Source: Spirochaetaceae bacterium
GTDB lineage: Bacteria > Spirochaetota > Spirochaetia > DSM-27196 > SLAA01
DNA length: 6,549 nt
Direction of reading: 5' to 3'
NCBI GenBank assembly: GCA_003564775.1
Contig: PXEI01000233.1
Location: forward strand, 1-6,549
Shown here: one piece after another, positions 5,651 through 6,549 of the stretch
How positions within the stretch are numbered: position 1 is the stretch's first letter
How the letters are laid out: the number at the start of each line of letters is the position of its first letter
Position numbers and translations under genes: made by a program
Notes under the pieces: model-generated
Told to the model about the DNA's origin: nothing
What the model saw: the letters and a program-made list of their open reading frames with translations, nothing else
Databases searched by the model: none

Positions 5651-6549
5651 ATGGCAAAAGATTTACTACATCAATGGAAGGTGTCAGAGTCCGCTGATCT
5701 TTACGGAATTAAAGAATGGGGGGCCGGATATTTTGACGTTAACGATAAAGGCGAGGCCGTTGTTCGCGTCCGCTACCCGTCCGGCATTGTTGAGGTCAGT
5801 CTTATGGACGTTGTTCAAGGCATCAACGCCCGTGGACTTGGCTCGCCGGTACTGCTCCGAATCCAGAACCTGCTGGACACGCAGATCACCCTCATAAACG
5901 AGAGCTTTCGCAAAGCCATGAAAACGCTTGAGTACAAAGGTGAGTTCCGCGGGGTCTTCCCTATCAAGGTGAACCAGCAGCACGAAATCATTAATGAGAT
6001 TATACAGTTCGGAAAGCAGTACCATCATGGACTTGAGGCCGGAAGCAAAGCCGAACTGCTGGTAGCGCTGGCAATGATCGCAAGCACTGAGAGCCCGCTT
6101 ATCTGTAATGGCTACAAGGACGCCGAGTTTATTGACCTTGGGTTGCAGGCAACACAGATGGGATACAAGGTGTTTTTCGTTGTGGAGATGCCAAGCGAGC
6201 TCCCGCTTATCATTGAGCGCAGCCGAGCAACCGGGATCCGGCCGAACATTGGTGTTCGCCTCAAGATTGCTGCAAAGGGTGGTGGACACTGGAGTGACTC
6301 CGGCGGCGACAACAGTCTTTTCGGGCTCACTGCCACGCAGATCGTGGACGTGGTTGACTCCCTGAAATCCGAGCAGATGCTTGACTGCCTGAAGCTGGTG
6401 CACTACCACCTGGGTTCGCAAATTCCGAACATCCGCGATATTCGGGTTGCGGTTCAGGAAACGGTCCGTTTTTATGCCGACCTCGTTGAGGAAGGCGCCG
6501 CTATGGGCTACATCGATCTAGGAGGTGGGCTTGCGGTTGATTACGACGG
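5651..6549 (+). CDS. speA: Biosynthetic arginine decarboxylase (N-terminal 299 codons; runs off the right edge)
   Basis: This PLP enzyme converts arginine to agmatine and CO2, the entry to putrescine and spermidine by the agmatine route. The window holds roughly the first half (299 codons) of a protein normally ~630-660 residues long. The alanine-racemase-fold PLP barrel is clear: FPIKVNQQ (103-110) holds the PLP-binding lysine K106; further family blocks are HHGLEAGSKAEL, NGYKDAEFI, the GVRLKIAAKGGGHW strand, the HYHLGSQIPNI segment and YIDLGGGLAVDYDG at the end of the window. The N-terminal WKVSESADLYGIKEWGAGYF (9-28) is characteristic of SpeA and distinguishes it from the ornithine or diaminopimelate decarboxylases of the same fold. 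The ATG at 5651 follows a GAGG (5639-5642) by eight bases. No frameshift is seen. No other polyamine gene is in view. Confidence 0.95.
   Translation, partial: MAKDLLHQWKVSESADLYGIKEWGAGYFDVNDKGEAVVRVRYPSGIVEVSLMDVVQGINARGLGSPVLLRIQNLLDTQITLINESFRKAMKTLEYKGEFRGVFPIKVNQQHEIINEIIQFGKQYHHGLEAGSKAELLVALAMIASTESPLICNGYKDAEFIDLGLQATQMGYKVFFVVEMPSELPLIIERSRATGIRPNIGVRLKIAAKGGGHWSDSGGDNSLFGLTATQIVDVVDSLKSEQMLDCLKLVHYHLGSQIPNIRDIRVAVQETVRFYADLVEEGAAMGYIDLGGGLAVDYD

Noticed and set aside
5684..6421. A 245-codon open frame on the minus strand opposite speA
   Set aside because: It is entirely antisense to a clearly conserved arginine decarboxylase and shows no family motifs.

Overview
This 6.5 kb window looks chromosomal, with mid-to-high GC. 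It probably comes from a Gram-negative-type bacterium, and a spirochaete related to Spirochaeta is my best guess. That guess rests on the exported-protein N-terminus ending in ...LWAGGSRE, the Cache-type diguanylate cyclase and the overall protein style. No rRNA or other marker gene is present to prove it. No mobile element, CRISPR array, tRNA or rRNA was recognised.

The left half (1-3787) is read leftward and concerns divalent metals. In transcription order it holds: a Fur/PerR-family metalloregulator (3787-3260); after only 3 nt, an 853-residue P1B-type metal-efflux ATPase (3256-695) with the SPC and HEGGT membrane motifs of the P1B-4 group; and after 81 nt, the first 204 codons of a ZnuA/TroA-type metal-binding lipoprotein-like or periplasmic protein with a 25-residue His-rich loop (613-1, cut by the window edge). 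The regulator and the pump are almost certainly one transcript. The binding-protein gene may also have its own control, because the 81-nt gap is packed with GGTAATA half-sites and dyads. A GTAAT-n-ATTAC palindrome sits upstream of the regulator. The simplest model is that the Fur-like protein senses a metal (Fe, Zn, Mn or Co) or peroxide and balances export by the ATPase against import through the binding protein.

A 183-nt divergent region (3788-3970) separates this cluster from the right half, which is read rightward. A membrane-anchored sensor diguanylate cyclase (3971-5569) has two membrane segments flanking a Cache-like periplasmic domain, followed by a GGDEF domain with an intact active site and inhibitory site. 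Its GTG start sits where a good -10 box would place the transcription start, so the mRNA may be leaderless. After 81 nt comes the 5' part (299 codons) of biosynthetic arginine decarboxylase, speA (5651 to the right edge), the first step of the agmatine route to putrescine. These two genes have no evident functional link to the metal cluster.

No wholly new system is evident. The most unusual points are the long Cys-rich N-terminus of the ATPase, the altered metal-ligand set of the Fur-family protein, the non-canonical domain after the His-rich loop of the binding protein, and the clustered GTAAT sites.
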